Assembly: GCA_027924645.1 (NCBI GenBank)
Contig: BSBN01000297.1
Location: 2,852,001-2,916,000 of the forward strand
Reading direction: 5' to 3'
Source of the DNA: Cunninghamia lanceolata
Lineage: Eukaryota > Streptophyta > Pinopsida > Cupressales > Cupressaceae
DNA length: 64,000 nt
Shown here piece by piece: positions 46,631 to 58,705 of this stretch. Position 1 is the first letter of the stretch. The number at the start of each line of letters is the position of its first letter. A program made the translations under genes and the position numbers. Under the pieces are notes generated by a model. It was not told the DNA's origin. It worked only from the letters and a program-made list of their open reading frames with translations, and ran no database searches.

Positions 46631-49430
46631 ATTTCCTTGATCTATGAAAAATTTTGTACCATTGGTTTTGGATGAAGAGAAGCAACATATTTGAAACATC
46701 AAGGCAATAATACAAGAAGTTAAAGTTAGTTGGTCATTTATAGGTGTATCTATTGTTTCATATCACATTACGCATAGAATTATAATTAACAATCTAGTTT
46801 CCTCATTTGGGGGAACATTTTTTTATTTGTTTCTAATAGAAATATTTAGTTAAAAATTGGTGGCTCCTTGTGAAAAGTATGGGCTCTTATCAAGCACGCA
46901 TAACCAAGAAGGTTGATATCCATTTTTCTTACATGTTTGTTAATCACATCTTATGAAACAGATGTTGCTTGGTGATAGTTCTAGGTTTAGTGAACAATAT
47001 TCTCAAGCTTATTGTAATTTTTACACTTGTGACCAAATTTGGTACCAAACCCTTTCACCTTTTCAATTAATCCTGATAGTGTCATCTCACTCCATCCAAA
47101 TCAAACCAACATTAGGACCATGTGAATGAGATTAAGGATAGCCTTGAAATATGAATCTTTGTACTGTTGACTATCCTTATAGCATGACAATCCTTTAGGA
47201 TCATTATACCCAGGTGCAACAATCCTTCAATCTTCTTTTATTTATATTTCTTTCCTCTTAATACACAAGATTCTTGTGCCTTGTAGTCATGACAATCCAC
47301 AAATTACCTAACTATCCTTAGTGAGACTATATCTTATTTTGACAGTGATAGTCATCGTCCATTCACAACTCTCCTCTTTAACATAGACACCCTTTGCACA
47401 TGTTTTGACTTCATGATTTTCCTTTTGTATGTTGTATTATGGTATGAAAATACTATGGCCCCTTCTTCATCCTCTTGTATAATGAAATTGAAGGTCAACA
47501 CTTACGATTACTCTTCTTTATTACTTGGTGATAATGAATCCCTAAGCCCATTTTTCATTGCCTTGAAGCCAAATTTACCACTGTTGAGACAGTCAGAGTT
47601 GATTCTTGATCATGAATATTGTAAATTACTTCAAATATCCATCAACAATTTTAATTGTGTTTCTTAAGACACCCATGCCTTGGCTATCCCTTTATGTTGG
47701 TCATGATTGTGCTTGGATGGCACATTAGTTCATAGTTAGATTTTTTCCACTCAAGTTTTCCTTTAACAAAGTCGTATTTGTAGTCCACCTTTTGATGATG
47801 TTCAAACAATATAAATACTTATTCTTAACATAAGCAATGCATTTCTCACAACTACCAATGCATTCTACTCATAAGGTTCATGGCACCATGCCTAAAGGTA
47901 TGATAGTCAGCAATGTACTATTATGGCAGCCTATGGTTGGTTTGACAATCTATAATAGTGATAGCATTCATGCCTAACAGTCCTTATCATTATTGTCATA
48001 ATATATTTTACATTTGAGGCCTTGTCTACAACATACAAAGTTTACCTTTCTCACCCATACCTTTAGTATATAAAGGACATTGATAGGGAATTTTTAATTT
48101 CCACTCAGTTAGTGCAATCTGGGAGAGGATAGATTGTCTAAAGTTGTAATCTATTTCCATTTACACTTGCCATAACTACAAATGCTTAGTGTTTATTCTC
48201 AACCCCGGTATATGAATAAAATGTGACCTATTGTTCTAATAGGCCTATAGGGATAAAGAGGTGATAAAGCCTTTAATTTTAAACATGACATGGTTTTGAT
48301 AACTTCCCATATTGGTAAGGTCCTGAATGACAATCCTTTGATGCACCTAATTGTAATAGGTGTTATGATAGTCCTTGGTATCTTTTCATTTCTTTCTTGA
48401 ATGGCCTGCAAATAAGACATAAGACCTATTAGATCCTTTACAAATAAGAATTCTCATACATTACATTTAAACTTAAATCCATAAACATCCATCAATCCAT
48501 CCATTAATATCGAAATGCCATGAATATCCTATGATCAACCATTCTAATTCCTAGGATAGTCATATATTGCAATTTTGCTTCTCTATACTGAAATAGCCCA
48601 AGGAATATCTACCCTTGAATTTGTATTTTAACAATCTAATGTCTTTACGAATAACATTGAGCCTTCTTTTGTGACAACATTTTTGCCTTTAGAAGCTCCT
48701 CATTTCATGATAGCCTAAAATAGAATAAGTGGATAGTCATAACATTTTAGCATAATGGGAAAACCCTAAAGTGTGATAAAGTCTAGATTATCTATTCCCA
48801 TCCATGTCACGAAGCAACTATTCAAATGCTGGGCCAACATGATTTAAACAATCATTGGGGCCAACAATCCACTCCAAGTGTATGGGAAAAGGACAACTCT
48901 TGTATCCCATATTAATCATGTTCACATGGCTGCTAGCATCTTCAAGTGAGTCAATACAAAAATTGAAAGCCTCAAACTCATACACTTCAGAAAAATATAC
49001 GTAGTTATAAATTTGATATGCATGAATAAGGAAGTGCTCATGCAATACAAATTAAAATGTGTCATATTTAGACATGTCATCAAGCTGAACTACATCATGT
49101 TGAGACTCGTGTTTACTTAAGCATTACAAGTCACTTGCCTCTTTGCATGCTTCAAAGTTCCAAAAAAAGGACTCAACTTTAGGTGTAGCAGAGTCCTCAT
49201 CAATGACTGATTTACATGGCCTTCAACAAACTAAAATTATATATCATCTTTATGCTTATATGGAGGCTATATCATCTTTACAATTGTATGTCCGAGCTCT
49301 TTAGGAGTCTTCACAAATGTGTCAAAAGTAAGATTATTCAAATCAAATAATGGCTTATATCCAGAGCTTTATTAAGTTGATACCTAGGTGGATTAGTATG
49401 TAAACATTCAAATTAGATGGCAATTCACAA
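46631..49430. other. No recognisable gene
   Basis: Several open frames of 60-85 codons exist on both strands, but none shows a motif. Phrases such as GACAATCCT and ATAGTC recur irregularly from 47.2 to 48.4 kb and again at 53.2-53.4 kb. A single GATATCCATTTT lies at 46910. Confidence 0.4.
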
Positions 49431-49483
49431 GTTTATAGAATAATAAAATGAATCCCTAGTCTAGAATCCAAATGTACATAATA

Positions 49484-49575
49484 AAATGGATATCTATTTT
49501 GTAGTAGCGATATGGACATTGCAGAGTGTCTGTTGGCAAAAAATTGGGATTTAAGAAATGGATATCCATTTTGTA
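49484..49575. repeat. GGATATCC motif pair upstream of the transposase-like gene
   Basis: AAAATGGATATCTATTTTG at 49483 and AAATGGATATCCATTTTG at 49556 lie 73 bases apart, about 175-265 bases before the gene's ATG. They may be protein-binding sites or part of a promoter. Confidence 0.6.
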
Positions 49576-49749
49576 AATGCAGAAAAAAGACAAAAGGAAT
49601 ATTGTTGGGCCCGACATTCGCAACCAGAGACCCTCTGTTGTCAAAATACTCGTGATTTCTGGCTATGATACTGAAAGGAATATTTTTATGCACTTTTGGA
49701 GACACAATTTTCTTGTTACAATCATAAGGGTGATATTTGTGTTCCCCTA

Positions 49750-52741
49750 ATGGGGAGCAACAGTCGTCGTAAAACAAAAAGGAGGAGGAAAGTTACATTG
49801 GAGGAAATTGGAGCAATTAGGGAAAAAGATAGGGAAAGGAAGAGGATTGGAAGAGTGGGTTTGGTGGATGCTTATCAAGGTGAATCTTCTTCTTTACCAT
49901 CTAATGACATGCAAATTGAAGATGTTAATTTTGACTATAATGAAATGTTAGATAAGAATGAAATTCACCATGATATTGAAAATGAAAATATTGAAAAATG
50001 TTATGAAACACCTATTCATAATAACAATACTATGGACAAAGAAGAAGAAGAAAAATGAAGACATGCACTTGAAGAAAGTGGATATGAACATCATAATGTT
50101 GAAATTGCACTCCATAATCCATTTGTTGATAAAATTGTTGAGGTTGATAACATGGATGAAACAAGAACAATCAATGTATCTCTAAATTTCATAAGAAGAG
50201 AGGACATTTGTCAAGAAGAGAATAACCGTGATGAAATTGGAAAACACCCAAGAACTCCAAAATGGTTACTTGAAATTGATGAGAACATAATGGAAAAACT
50301 TGAAAGCAAGAGGTCGTCACAAACGGTTCGATTGTGGGCTACAAAACTCTTCAATGAATACTTTGAGAAGAAAACATTAACCAAACAATGCCAACTTTTT
50401 GTGCAATTATTAAAGATGTACAAAATGAGACCTTTACTAAAGAAATTAAAGATTCGGTTAAACAAAGTGTCCAATCGGAATAAAATTATTGTTAGAAGCC
50501 TTTTCAATGCATTCAATTCTATTGGAAAGACTAGCAAGGAGAAAAAAAAAAGAGCTTCCCATAGAGTAATAACAACCTCAATAGTAAGCAAACAATTAAG
50601 AAATGCTTGATTAATGAGGCAAACTTGTGTTGACTTAAGATTGAATCGTAAAACATTGTTAAAAGCACTAGTATTAAGATCAAGGCTAGATAGTCCTCCT
50701 GCCAATGATACTTGGGCTTTCAGTGGTAGGCTTCCATGAGTTGACAAGAAGCTAATTGATAGCACAAAGGAAGAAATTTAATGATTTTGGCACACTAACT
50801 CTAGGGTATCACTGAATGCAAAAGATGTTGTAAAGTTAAGAATTAGTGATAAAGACTGCACACCACATCCTAAGCATTACTTGGAATGTAGCCAAACAAC
50901 ATTGTACAAACAATTGTGAAACTCACCTAGGTATGACAATCTCACAAAGAGCATTTGAATCTCTTAAGCCATTTTATTGTGTTCCTCTTAAAGTTCGTAA
51001 TACATGTTGTTGCAAATACCATGTAGAGTTTTCTATGTACCATGAATTATTATGCAATATTCGTTCTACTTTTCACACTAACAAAATGTTACAAGAGTGT
51101 GGTGCAATTCAACTACGAAAGTCATCTAGGGACTTATTGGATTTATTTCTATGTATTAGAGATGATGGTTGCATGTTCTACAAGAATGATTGTTTAAATG
51201 AAAAGTGTTTACAATGTGGTGGGTTATCAAAGTTTGTATCATGTTTTCATGAGGGTAATGAGCATGATTTTGGAAAGAGAATGGTTGAGAAAAAGAGATA
51301 TGAGATAGTGAAATACAATTTGAAAAGTGGAGGTGAAGGTTCTAGATGTGAGTTGATTGTAAGAGAGGTAAGTATTGCTGATTTTATTGATGATTTTAAG
51401 AAAAATGTTTTCTACAAGTATGTTAGACATAGCCACAAGTCTCGATGGTTAGATCAATAGTTCAAGATGTGTAAAGACTCTTTCCTGGTTGGAACTATTG
51501 TCTTTGTAGTTGATTTTGCAGAAAACTATACATTGCAACCCCAAAATGAAGTTCAATCCCAGTACTACAATTCTATTCAGATTGCTATTTTTGTTCACAT
51601 CACATACAGACATGCCCCCGAGAGTACAAAAGAGAACAGGAAGATTGTCAGAGAATACCATTTTTACATGAGTGATGATCGATCTAGTTCAGCAGAGTTT
51701 GTGCAATATTGTTTTCAACAATTTTATGGGTTCTTGCAAGAAAAAGATATTAGAATGGATCAACATTTCATTTGGTCAGATAATTGCACTGGTCAATTCA
51801 AGAATGCTCGTAATTTCTATTGGTTGAGCAAAATGCATGTAGAGAAGGGTATACCTCATATTTGGAATTTTTTTGAAGCCGAGCATGGAAAAGGTGAACA
51901 TGGTGGAGCAAGTGCATGCGTGAAGAGAGCTCTTTTTAAAGAACAACTAAAGATTAGAGGTGGTGCTACATTCAGTGATACAGATTCCATTGTTAAGTGG
52001 TGTAACTATGCATTGTCACGAGGAGTGGCTCTTGATTGTGAAATGCATAGGTTCTTTTGGTTGGTTGATGATGGGATAGCGATAGAGAAATTGGAATGTC
52101 AGAGAATTAGTGAATCATCAAAGATGCATTCATTTCAAAGCTCAAATGCAAGTACATGGACTATTTGGACACGAGAATTAGCTTATTTTTGTCAGAGTTG
52201 TATTAAATGTGATTGGAACAATTGTGAGTCAAGTGAGTGGGTAGATGCATGGATTCCATAGTATTTAATCCCTTTATATGAAGGTCAATCATCTTTCGTC
52301 AATGACATGGAGAGCTCATTTGACTATGAACATCTTTTAGACCTTGTACAGTCAGGTCATGTTTATGCAGTTGTTGCACCACATGGAAATGAAGAGAGGT
52401 TAGACTATTGGTTGGCACAATGTGTACAAGGAAAACAAAAGCTAGCACAACCTATGACAGATGATGATGGGTTCACATATCCTACAAGATCAGTTGTTAT
52501 TGCTGGGACTTGGTTATGAACATATATGATTAAAAAGAATGGCATCCCGGCCTTTGAAGACTTTGAGAAGCATAAGACCATTTTGGTGTATTCTCACCTA
52601 GTTGTAGCAACAAATGTCAAGATACTAAAGCATCGTGGAAAACCAAAATCAAAAGAACTATGGACAATTAGTAATGCTGATCATGAAGCAATATTGGATA
52701 CTTTGAAGGTAAGAGATGACCCCTCAGGTACACTTGACTAG
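49750..52741 (+). pseudogene. DDE-transposase-like protein, near full length, decayed; superfamily not assigned
   Basis: About 990 codons, starting MGSNSRRKTKRRRK (basic start). Frame 1 runs to about 50920; after one frame change, the other frame runs to the TAG at 52739. Premature stops lie at 50056, 50608, 50739 and 50779, then 51458, 52259 and 52517. The order is: basic/acidic N-terminus, WHTNSRVS with HPKHYLE, a Cys-rich block (RNTCCCKYH, then C-x5-C-x4-C-x2-C at 51168-51220) and VDFAENYTL (Asp at 51512). WSDNCTGQFKNA follows (Asp at 51779), then FFEAEHGKGEHGG (Glu at 51875/51881). The Asp-Asp spacing is 89 residues and Asp-Glu 32-34, as in RNase-H-fold DDE enzymes. The tail has DYWLAQC and TDDDGFTYP. 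I recall similar DFAENY / SD-x5-Q-x-KN / HGKG proteins in invertebrates and early land plants, but cannot name the superfamily. Confidence 0.72.
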
Positions 52742-53029
52742 CATTTAAACTTCCAGATGGATAGGTATGACATTTTTTATCTCAACTTGTTCTTGTTTTT
52801 TCTATTTTTAGAATTGTTTTATTAAAAATCTTGTTTCTTTAACTATAATGCATGCTTTTGACTATACAAGACTGCAAATAAAGTTATTTTACATGGCATC
52901 GTAGATTATTTTGCATGGCATCATAAATTATTTTGTATAGCATCGTAGGTTATTTTGACTATACTCGAGCTATGATTTTTAGTTCTCATTTGTATTTCTT
53001 AATATTGCACATTTGTACCTTTTTCTACA

Positions 53030-54245
53030 TAAGGCATTCCATGAGATGACATGTATTTGATGTCTTTTGCTGAACAATTCATGTGCCTTGTCTATGCTTT
53101 CACATATTACATACATGTGTCACATGGCAATTGCAACTACAACATCTAACAAAATTCTCATTTCTTTGAGGTATTCCACCAAACAGTTCATGTGTCTTAC
53201 CTATGCTTCCTTACTTTGCATTCTTATAAAAGTCCTATAACAGTCATAATTAATCTTCATACTAATCTTGATAGTAATCTTGTCATCATTGTATTCCATG
53301 AGATGACAATCCTATAATAGTCCTATACATGTCTACTAGGATAGTTTTAACTACAACAATCCTACAATAGTCCTAAAATAGTCCTAGAACAGTCCTATAA
53401 TAAGTGCAGCATTTATTGTACATATTTATGATATTCATGGTTACTTAAATTTGCTTGTTCATGCTTCTCATAGGACATCACCTCCCCTACCCATCCAGCT
53501 CTACAGAAGAAGAGAGACAACAAATGATCAAGAGGGATAACCAATTAGCGGTAAGTGATTGATTACTTATGTCATGTTATATATTTTGAATATTAAATTC
53601 TATATTAATGTGCATGTTGTTTGATTGTATTAATAGGTGGAAATTCAAAAATCTCTATCGAGGAAGTCTAGTTGATGAGCGATAGAGGATGAGTCATTAA
53701 CTGGTTCACCATCTTCACTGCCTAGCAAGAGCCATAGATTATTTGATAGCAATCCATAGGAGATTTGATTTTGGGACATTTTGTTACATATGCCTATTTG
53801 GCTTTGTAAACATACTTTTATATGTTATCGATGTATATCGTTGTATATACCCATATGGTTTTATTTGTACATGCCTATAAGGCTTGATATATACACTATA
53901 CATTATTTTCATGACATTATGCATATATGTATATATAAGATCCTAATTTGGCATAAGTAGGGAGAATGCTTGCAAAGGTTATGGAATTTGGTTTTAAATG
54001 TTCCAATTGTATTTGCTTCAAAGTTTCTAAAGCCTTTTCAAAAAATCCATTTTGTGCATATCTTGCAATCATTGCATTCCATGAGATAGCATCTCTTTGA
54101 GGTGTCATGCCAAACTGTTCACATGCCTTGTCTATGCTTCCACTCTTTGGATTTACACCCGCCAATTGCATTTTCTTAACATTTCCTTTCAATCCTTATC
54201 AAAAATTCTATTTTGTGCACATATTGCAATCATTGGATTCCTTCA
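53030..54245 (-). pseudogene. PPR protein remnants, minus strand
   Basis: Pentatricopeptide repeat (PPR) proteins bind organelle RNA. 54192-53917 holds a full motif: RDAISWNAMIARYAQNGFFE, then KALETLKQIQLEHLKPNSIT with FASILPTYAKLG, the wording of PLS-type plant PPR proteins. Just upstream 54245-54190 reads WNPMIAICAQN. Two more partial motifs lie at 53215-53160 (GSIGKTHELFGGIPQRN) and 53105-53030 (SIDKAHELFSKRHQIHVISW), and a shorter one near 53305. The order and spacing are disturbed, so this is a set of rearranged fragments, not a gene. They lie within what may be the intron and 3' flank of the transposase-like gene. Confidence 0.85.
53474..53759 (+). other. Possible 3' exons of the transposase-like gene
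   Basis: 53474-53550 is bounded by CTCATAG and GCG|GTAAGT and reads HHLPYPSSSTEEERQQMIK. 53637-53759 follows TTAATAG and reads VEIQKSLSRKSS, two stops, then SLTGSPSSLPSKSHRLF to a TAG. Both are Ser/charged-rich, with GT-AG borders and matching phase. The upstream exon could end at 52762 (GATAG|GTATGA), but the phase is off by one, so the link is uncertain. PPR remnants on the other strand lie on both sides. Confidence 0.38.
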
Positions 54246-54599
54246 TTTACAACACATGATTAAATAAGAAGATGCATATTTACAACACTTAAGAATATGT
54301 AGTAGTGTTGCTCATGTCACAAATACTATGTTTACATCTTCACATACATGGCTTACAACATGTGACAATATGAATGATAGAGAATGTTTGCATCAACATG
54401 ATGGCACAACATGAACAAATTGCATGTTTGTATTAATTTCATTGGGTCAATGATTGAGAATGTGTCAACTTGAACAATATTTTTTGTTCTTCTCATCAAG
54501 ACCTTCACGAAATGATACATTGGTTTCTTGATATTCAATCATGCATTGGAGATCTTCAAAGTGTTAAAGATTTTTGAAGTGATGAAGAAACTTGTTATT
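54246..54599. other. No gene; contains one copy of the array-edge sequence
   Basis: The ~50 bases at 54448-54497 (CAATGATTGAGAATGTGTCA onward) recur at 55225-55275, at the left edge of the inverted array. No coding sequence is recognised. Confidence 0.45.
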
Positions 54600-55110
54600 T
54601 TGATGTATTTCAACTCCAAACTTGTGCCTAGAAGTGAAGGCGATAATCCTTGATCAAACTAACCTAAAAGTGCGCCTTGGTACTTAGGGCGCTAGATTAT
54701 GATTGATCAACCTAAAATGTGCGCCTAAGGATAGATAGTGAATTGGAAGGATAAAATGCATCATCAAAGGAGTTTATAGTTATTGAAGGCATCAAATGAT
54801 GACTTGGACGCACATCTACCTCTCTACACCATCAAATGTGCACCTAGATTAGTGAGGTGCCACTTCATATCTCTATGACTTTGGATATGTGCCTTGATAA
54901 TAAATACAAGGTGCCAATTATTGAATAAACAACCTAGAATGAGTTCCTTACTATTTGAGGTGCTAGTTCATGCTTCTAGAACAACAAAAGTGCACCTAGA
55001 TGTTGAGGCGCTAGCTCTTGCTCAAGCAACCTTGAAAGTGCGCTTTCACAAGGAGGTTAAAATGTATTATCAAAGGATTAAGTTGAATCAAGGAATCATC
55101 ATTGAAGACA
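54600..55110. repeat. Recurring short hairpin-like motif (GTGCGCCT...AGGCGC)
   Basis: Variants of AAAGTGCRCCTAGAT...TTGAGGCGCTAG occur near 54619, 54671, 54719, 54838, 54890, 55001 and 55040. Each pairs GCGCCT with AGGCGC or a near match across 8-12 bases. Spacing is irregular (about 40-120). The function is unknown. Confidence 0.5.
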
Positions 55111-55239
55111 AGTAAAACATGATTGTGAATGAGGCACACTTTTCATCATCTCTAACCTCACAATTGTGCCTTCCATTGAAAGCTCATATTGTGCCTAAAG
55201 GAATGGTACTGAGATATCATCCATGTCAATGATTGAGAA

Positions 55240-58200
55240 TGTGTCAACTGGAACAATATTTTTTATTCTACTCGTCATGGGGCCAAACGGACTATGCCAG
55301 CATGTCGGGGTGGGTGGGCAAATGCTAAGGGAGGTCTCATTTTGTGCGCCAAGCGTCCCAGTCATTTCGAACAAGAGGCTACCGGCAAAGTCCCTTAAGA
55401 TCCCTGAGACCAAAAAATTGCCAAACTTTGATGGAGTAGTTCTCAGAATTCATGACAGCTGCGAATGTTGTGTTTGGACCTACAGGTGTACATGGGGTCC
55501 ATTCACAATAACCTCTCATTTTTGGTCAACTCCATTCCGTTGGACCGTGCTGAAATCAAACGTATTATGCAAAATGCTTCAATTTGATGCAGTGGAAAGG
55601 GGCTAGGTGTGACATTTTTCATTCCATAGCTCGTGGGGTCAAATGGACTGCGCCAATGCATCAGGGTGGGTGGGTAAATGTCATTGAAGGTCTCATTTTT
55701 TGCGCCAAGCATCCCAGTCATTCCGGGCAAGAGGCTACCGGCAAAGTCCCTTAAGATCCCTGAGACCAAAAAATGCCAAACTTTGATGGAGCAGTTCTCA
55801 GAATTCGTGATAGCTGGGAATGTTCTGTTTAGACCTATAGGTGCATGTAGGGTCCATCCACAATAACCTCTCTCATTTTTGGTCAACTCCATTCCGTTTG
55901 ACCGTGCCCAAATCAAATGCATTGTTGCAAAATACTTCAATTTGATGCAGTGGAAAGGTGCTAGGTGTGACATTCTTCATTCCATAGCTTGTGGGGTCGA
56001 ACGGACTACGCCAACGCTTCAAGGTGGGCAGGTAAATGCTAGTGGAGGTCTCATTTTGTGCACCAAGCATCCCAATCATTATGGGCAAGAGGCTACCGGC
56101 AAAGTCCCTTAAGATCCCTTAGACCAAAAAACTACCAAACTTTGACAGAGCAGTTCTCAAAATTCATGATAGCTGGGAATGTTCTATTTGGACGTACAAG
56201 TGCATGTGGAGTCCATCCACAATAACCTCTCTCATTTTTGGTCAACTCCATTCCGTTTGACCGTGCTGAAATCAAACGCATTATTGCAAAATGCTTCAAT
56301 TTGATGCAGTGGAAAGGTGCTAGGTGTGACATTTTTCATTCCATATCTTGTGGGGTTGAATGAACTATGCCAATGCATTGGGGTGGATGGGTAAATGCCA
56401 TTGGAGGTCTCATTTCGTGCACCAAGCGTCCCAGTCATTTCGAGCTGTAAGCTACCGACAAAGTCAAAAGTTGCTCGGATTGAAATTTTGCATTCTACAG
56501 GTCCTGGGGCCGAACAGGTTGAGCCAACACATCAGGGTGGGTGATTAAATGCTAGGGGAGGTCTCATTTTGTGTGAATAGCATCCCAGTCCTTCCGAGTT
56601 GTAAGCTACCGGCAAAGTGACTTTACCGGTAGCTTATAGCTTGGAATGACTCAGATGCTTTGCACACAAAACGAGACCTCCCCTAGCATTTACCCACCCA
56701 CCCCGACATGTTAGCATAATCCGTTTAGTCCCAGGACCTGTGGAATGCAAAATTTCAATCCTAGCAACTTTTGACTTTATCAGTAGCTTACAGCTCGGAA
56801 TGACTACGACACTTGGCGCATGAAATGAGACCTCCAATAGCATTTACCCATCCACTTCGACACGTTGGCATAGTCTGTTCGACCCCACGAGCTATGGAAT
56901 GAGAAATGTCACACCTAACACCTTTCCACTGCATCAAATTGAAGCATTTTGCAATAATGCGTTTGATTTCGGTATGGTCAAACAGAATGGAGTTGACCAA
57001 AAATGAGAGAGGTTATTATGGACGGACCCTACGTACACCTGTAGGTCCAAACAGAACATTCCCAGCTATCACGAATTCTAAGAACTGCTCTGTCAAAGTT
57101 TGGCATTTTTTTGGTCTCAGGGATCTTAAGGGACTTTGCCATTAGCCTCTTGTCCAGAATGACTGGGATGCTTGGCACACAAAATGAGACCTCCAATGGC
57201 ATTTACTCACCCACCCTGATGCGTTGGCACAGTCCATTCGACCCCACGAGATATGGAATGAAAAATGTCACACCTAGCACCTTTCCACTATATCAAATTG
57301 AAGCATTTTGCAAAGATGCGTTTGATTTCGGCATGGTCAAACAGAATGGAGTTGACCAAAAAAGAGAGAGGTTATTGTGGATGGACCCCATGTGCACCTG
57401 TAGGTCCAAATAGAACATTCCCATCTATCACTAATTTTGAGATTTGCTTCATCAAAGTTTGGTAGTTTTTTGGTCTCAAGAATCTTAAGGGACTTTGCCA
57501 ATAGCCTCTTGCCCGGAATGACTGAGATGTTTGGTGCACAAAATGAGACCTCCAATAGAATTTTCCCTCCCACACCAATGCATTAACATAGTCCTTTTGA
57601 CCCCACGAGCTATGGAATGAAAAATGTCACACCTAGCACCTTTCCACTGCATCAAATTGAAGCATTTTGCAACAATACATTTGATTTCGGCATGGTCAAA
57701 CGGAATGGAGTTGACCAAAAATGAGAGGTCATTTTGGATAGACCCCACGTGTACTTGTAGGTCCAAACAAAACATTCCCAGCTATCACAAATTTCAAGAA
57801 CTGCTCCGTCAACGTTTGGCATTTTTTTGGTCTCAGGGATCTTGAGGGACTTTACCGGTAGCCTCTTGCCTGGAATGACTAGGATGCTTGGCGCACAAAA
57901 TGAGACCTCCACTAGCATTTGCCCGCCCACCCTAACGCATTGACGTAGTCCATTCAACCCCATGAGCTATGGAATGAAAAATGTCACACCTAGCACCTTT
58001 CCACTGCATCAAATTGAAGCATTTTGCAACAATGCATTTGATTTCGGCACGGTCAAATGGAATGGAGTTGACCAAAATTGAGAGAGGTTATTGTGGATGG
58101 ACCCCACATGCACCTATAGGTCCAAACAAAACATTCCTAGCTATCAAGAATTCTAAAAACTACTCCATCAAAGTTTGGCATTTTTTTGGTCTCAGGGATC

Positions 58201-58705
58201 GTAAGGGACTTTGTTGGTAGCCTCTTGCCCAGAATGACTGGGATGCTTGGTGCACAAAATGAGACCTCCCCTAGCATTTACTTGCCCACCCCAACATGTT
58301 GGCAGAGTCCGTTCGACCCCATGAGCTATGGAATGAAAAATGTCACACCTAGCACCTTTCCACTACATCAAATTAAAGCATTTTGCAACAATGCGTTTGA
58401 TTTCGGCATGGTCAAATGGAATGGAGTTGACCAAAAATGAGAGGTTATTGTGTATGGGCCCCACATGCACCTGTAGGTCCAAACAAAACATTCCCAGCTG
58501 TCATGAATTCTAAGAACTGCTCCATCAAAGTTTGGCAGTTTTTTGTCTCAGGGATCTTAAGGGACTTTGTCGGTAGCCTCTTGCCCGAAATGACTGGGAT
58601 GCTTGGCACACAAAACAAGACCTCCCCTGGAATTTATCTACCCACCCCGATGTGTTGGCATAGTCCATTCATCCCCACAATGAGCAGAACAAAAAATATG
58701 GCACC
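55240..58705. repeat. Large inverted array of ~358-bp repeats
   Basis: Left arm (55250-56618): three ~358-bp periods plus one short ~153-bp unit, plus orientation, with the GGGTGGGTGGGTAAATGC-like mark near 55308, 55660, 56020, 56381 and 56534. Right arm (56620-58700): the reverse complement, with marks near 56690, 56845, 57205, 57560, 57920, 58278 and 58637. The centre is at 56619, where AAGCTACCGGCAAAGT faces ACTTTACCGGTAGCTT (one mismatch). Both outer ends share ATATTTTTTRTTCT. Other constant blocks are TTGGTCAACTCCATTCCG, GATGCAGTGGAAAGGTGCTA and AGGCTACCGGCAAAGTCCC. All open frames here, on both strands, repeat with the unit and are not credible genes. Confidence 0.9.
56603..56635. repeat. 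Palindrome centre of the inverted array
   Basis: AAGCTACCGGCAAAGT and ACTTTACCGGTAGCTT pair around a single G at 56619, leaving almost no loop. Such a perfect head-to-head junction would extrude easily or arise by fold-back copying. Confidence 0.88.

Noticed and set aside
50211..50765. Minus-strand 184-codon open frame
   Set aside because: It is the opposite strand of the transposase-like gene, whose plus-strand frame has coherent motifs.
49750..52741. Assignment to CACTA, MULE, hAT or the KDZ group
   Set aside because: The characteristic motifs of those families that I know are absent; the DFAENY and HGKG motifs do not belong to them as far as I can recall.
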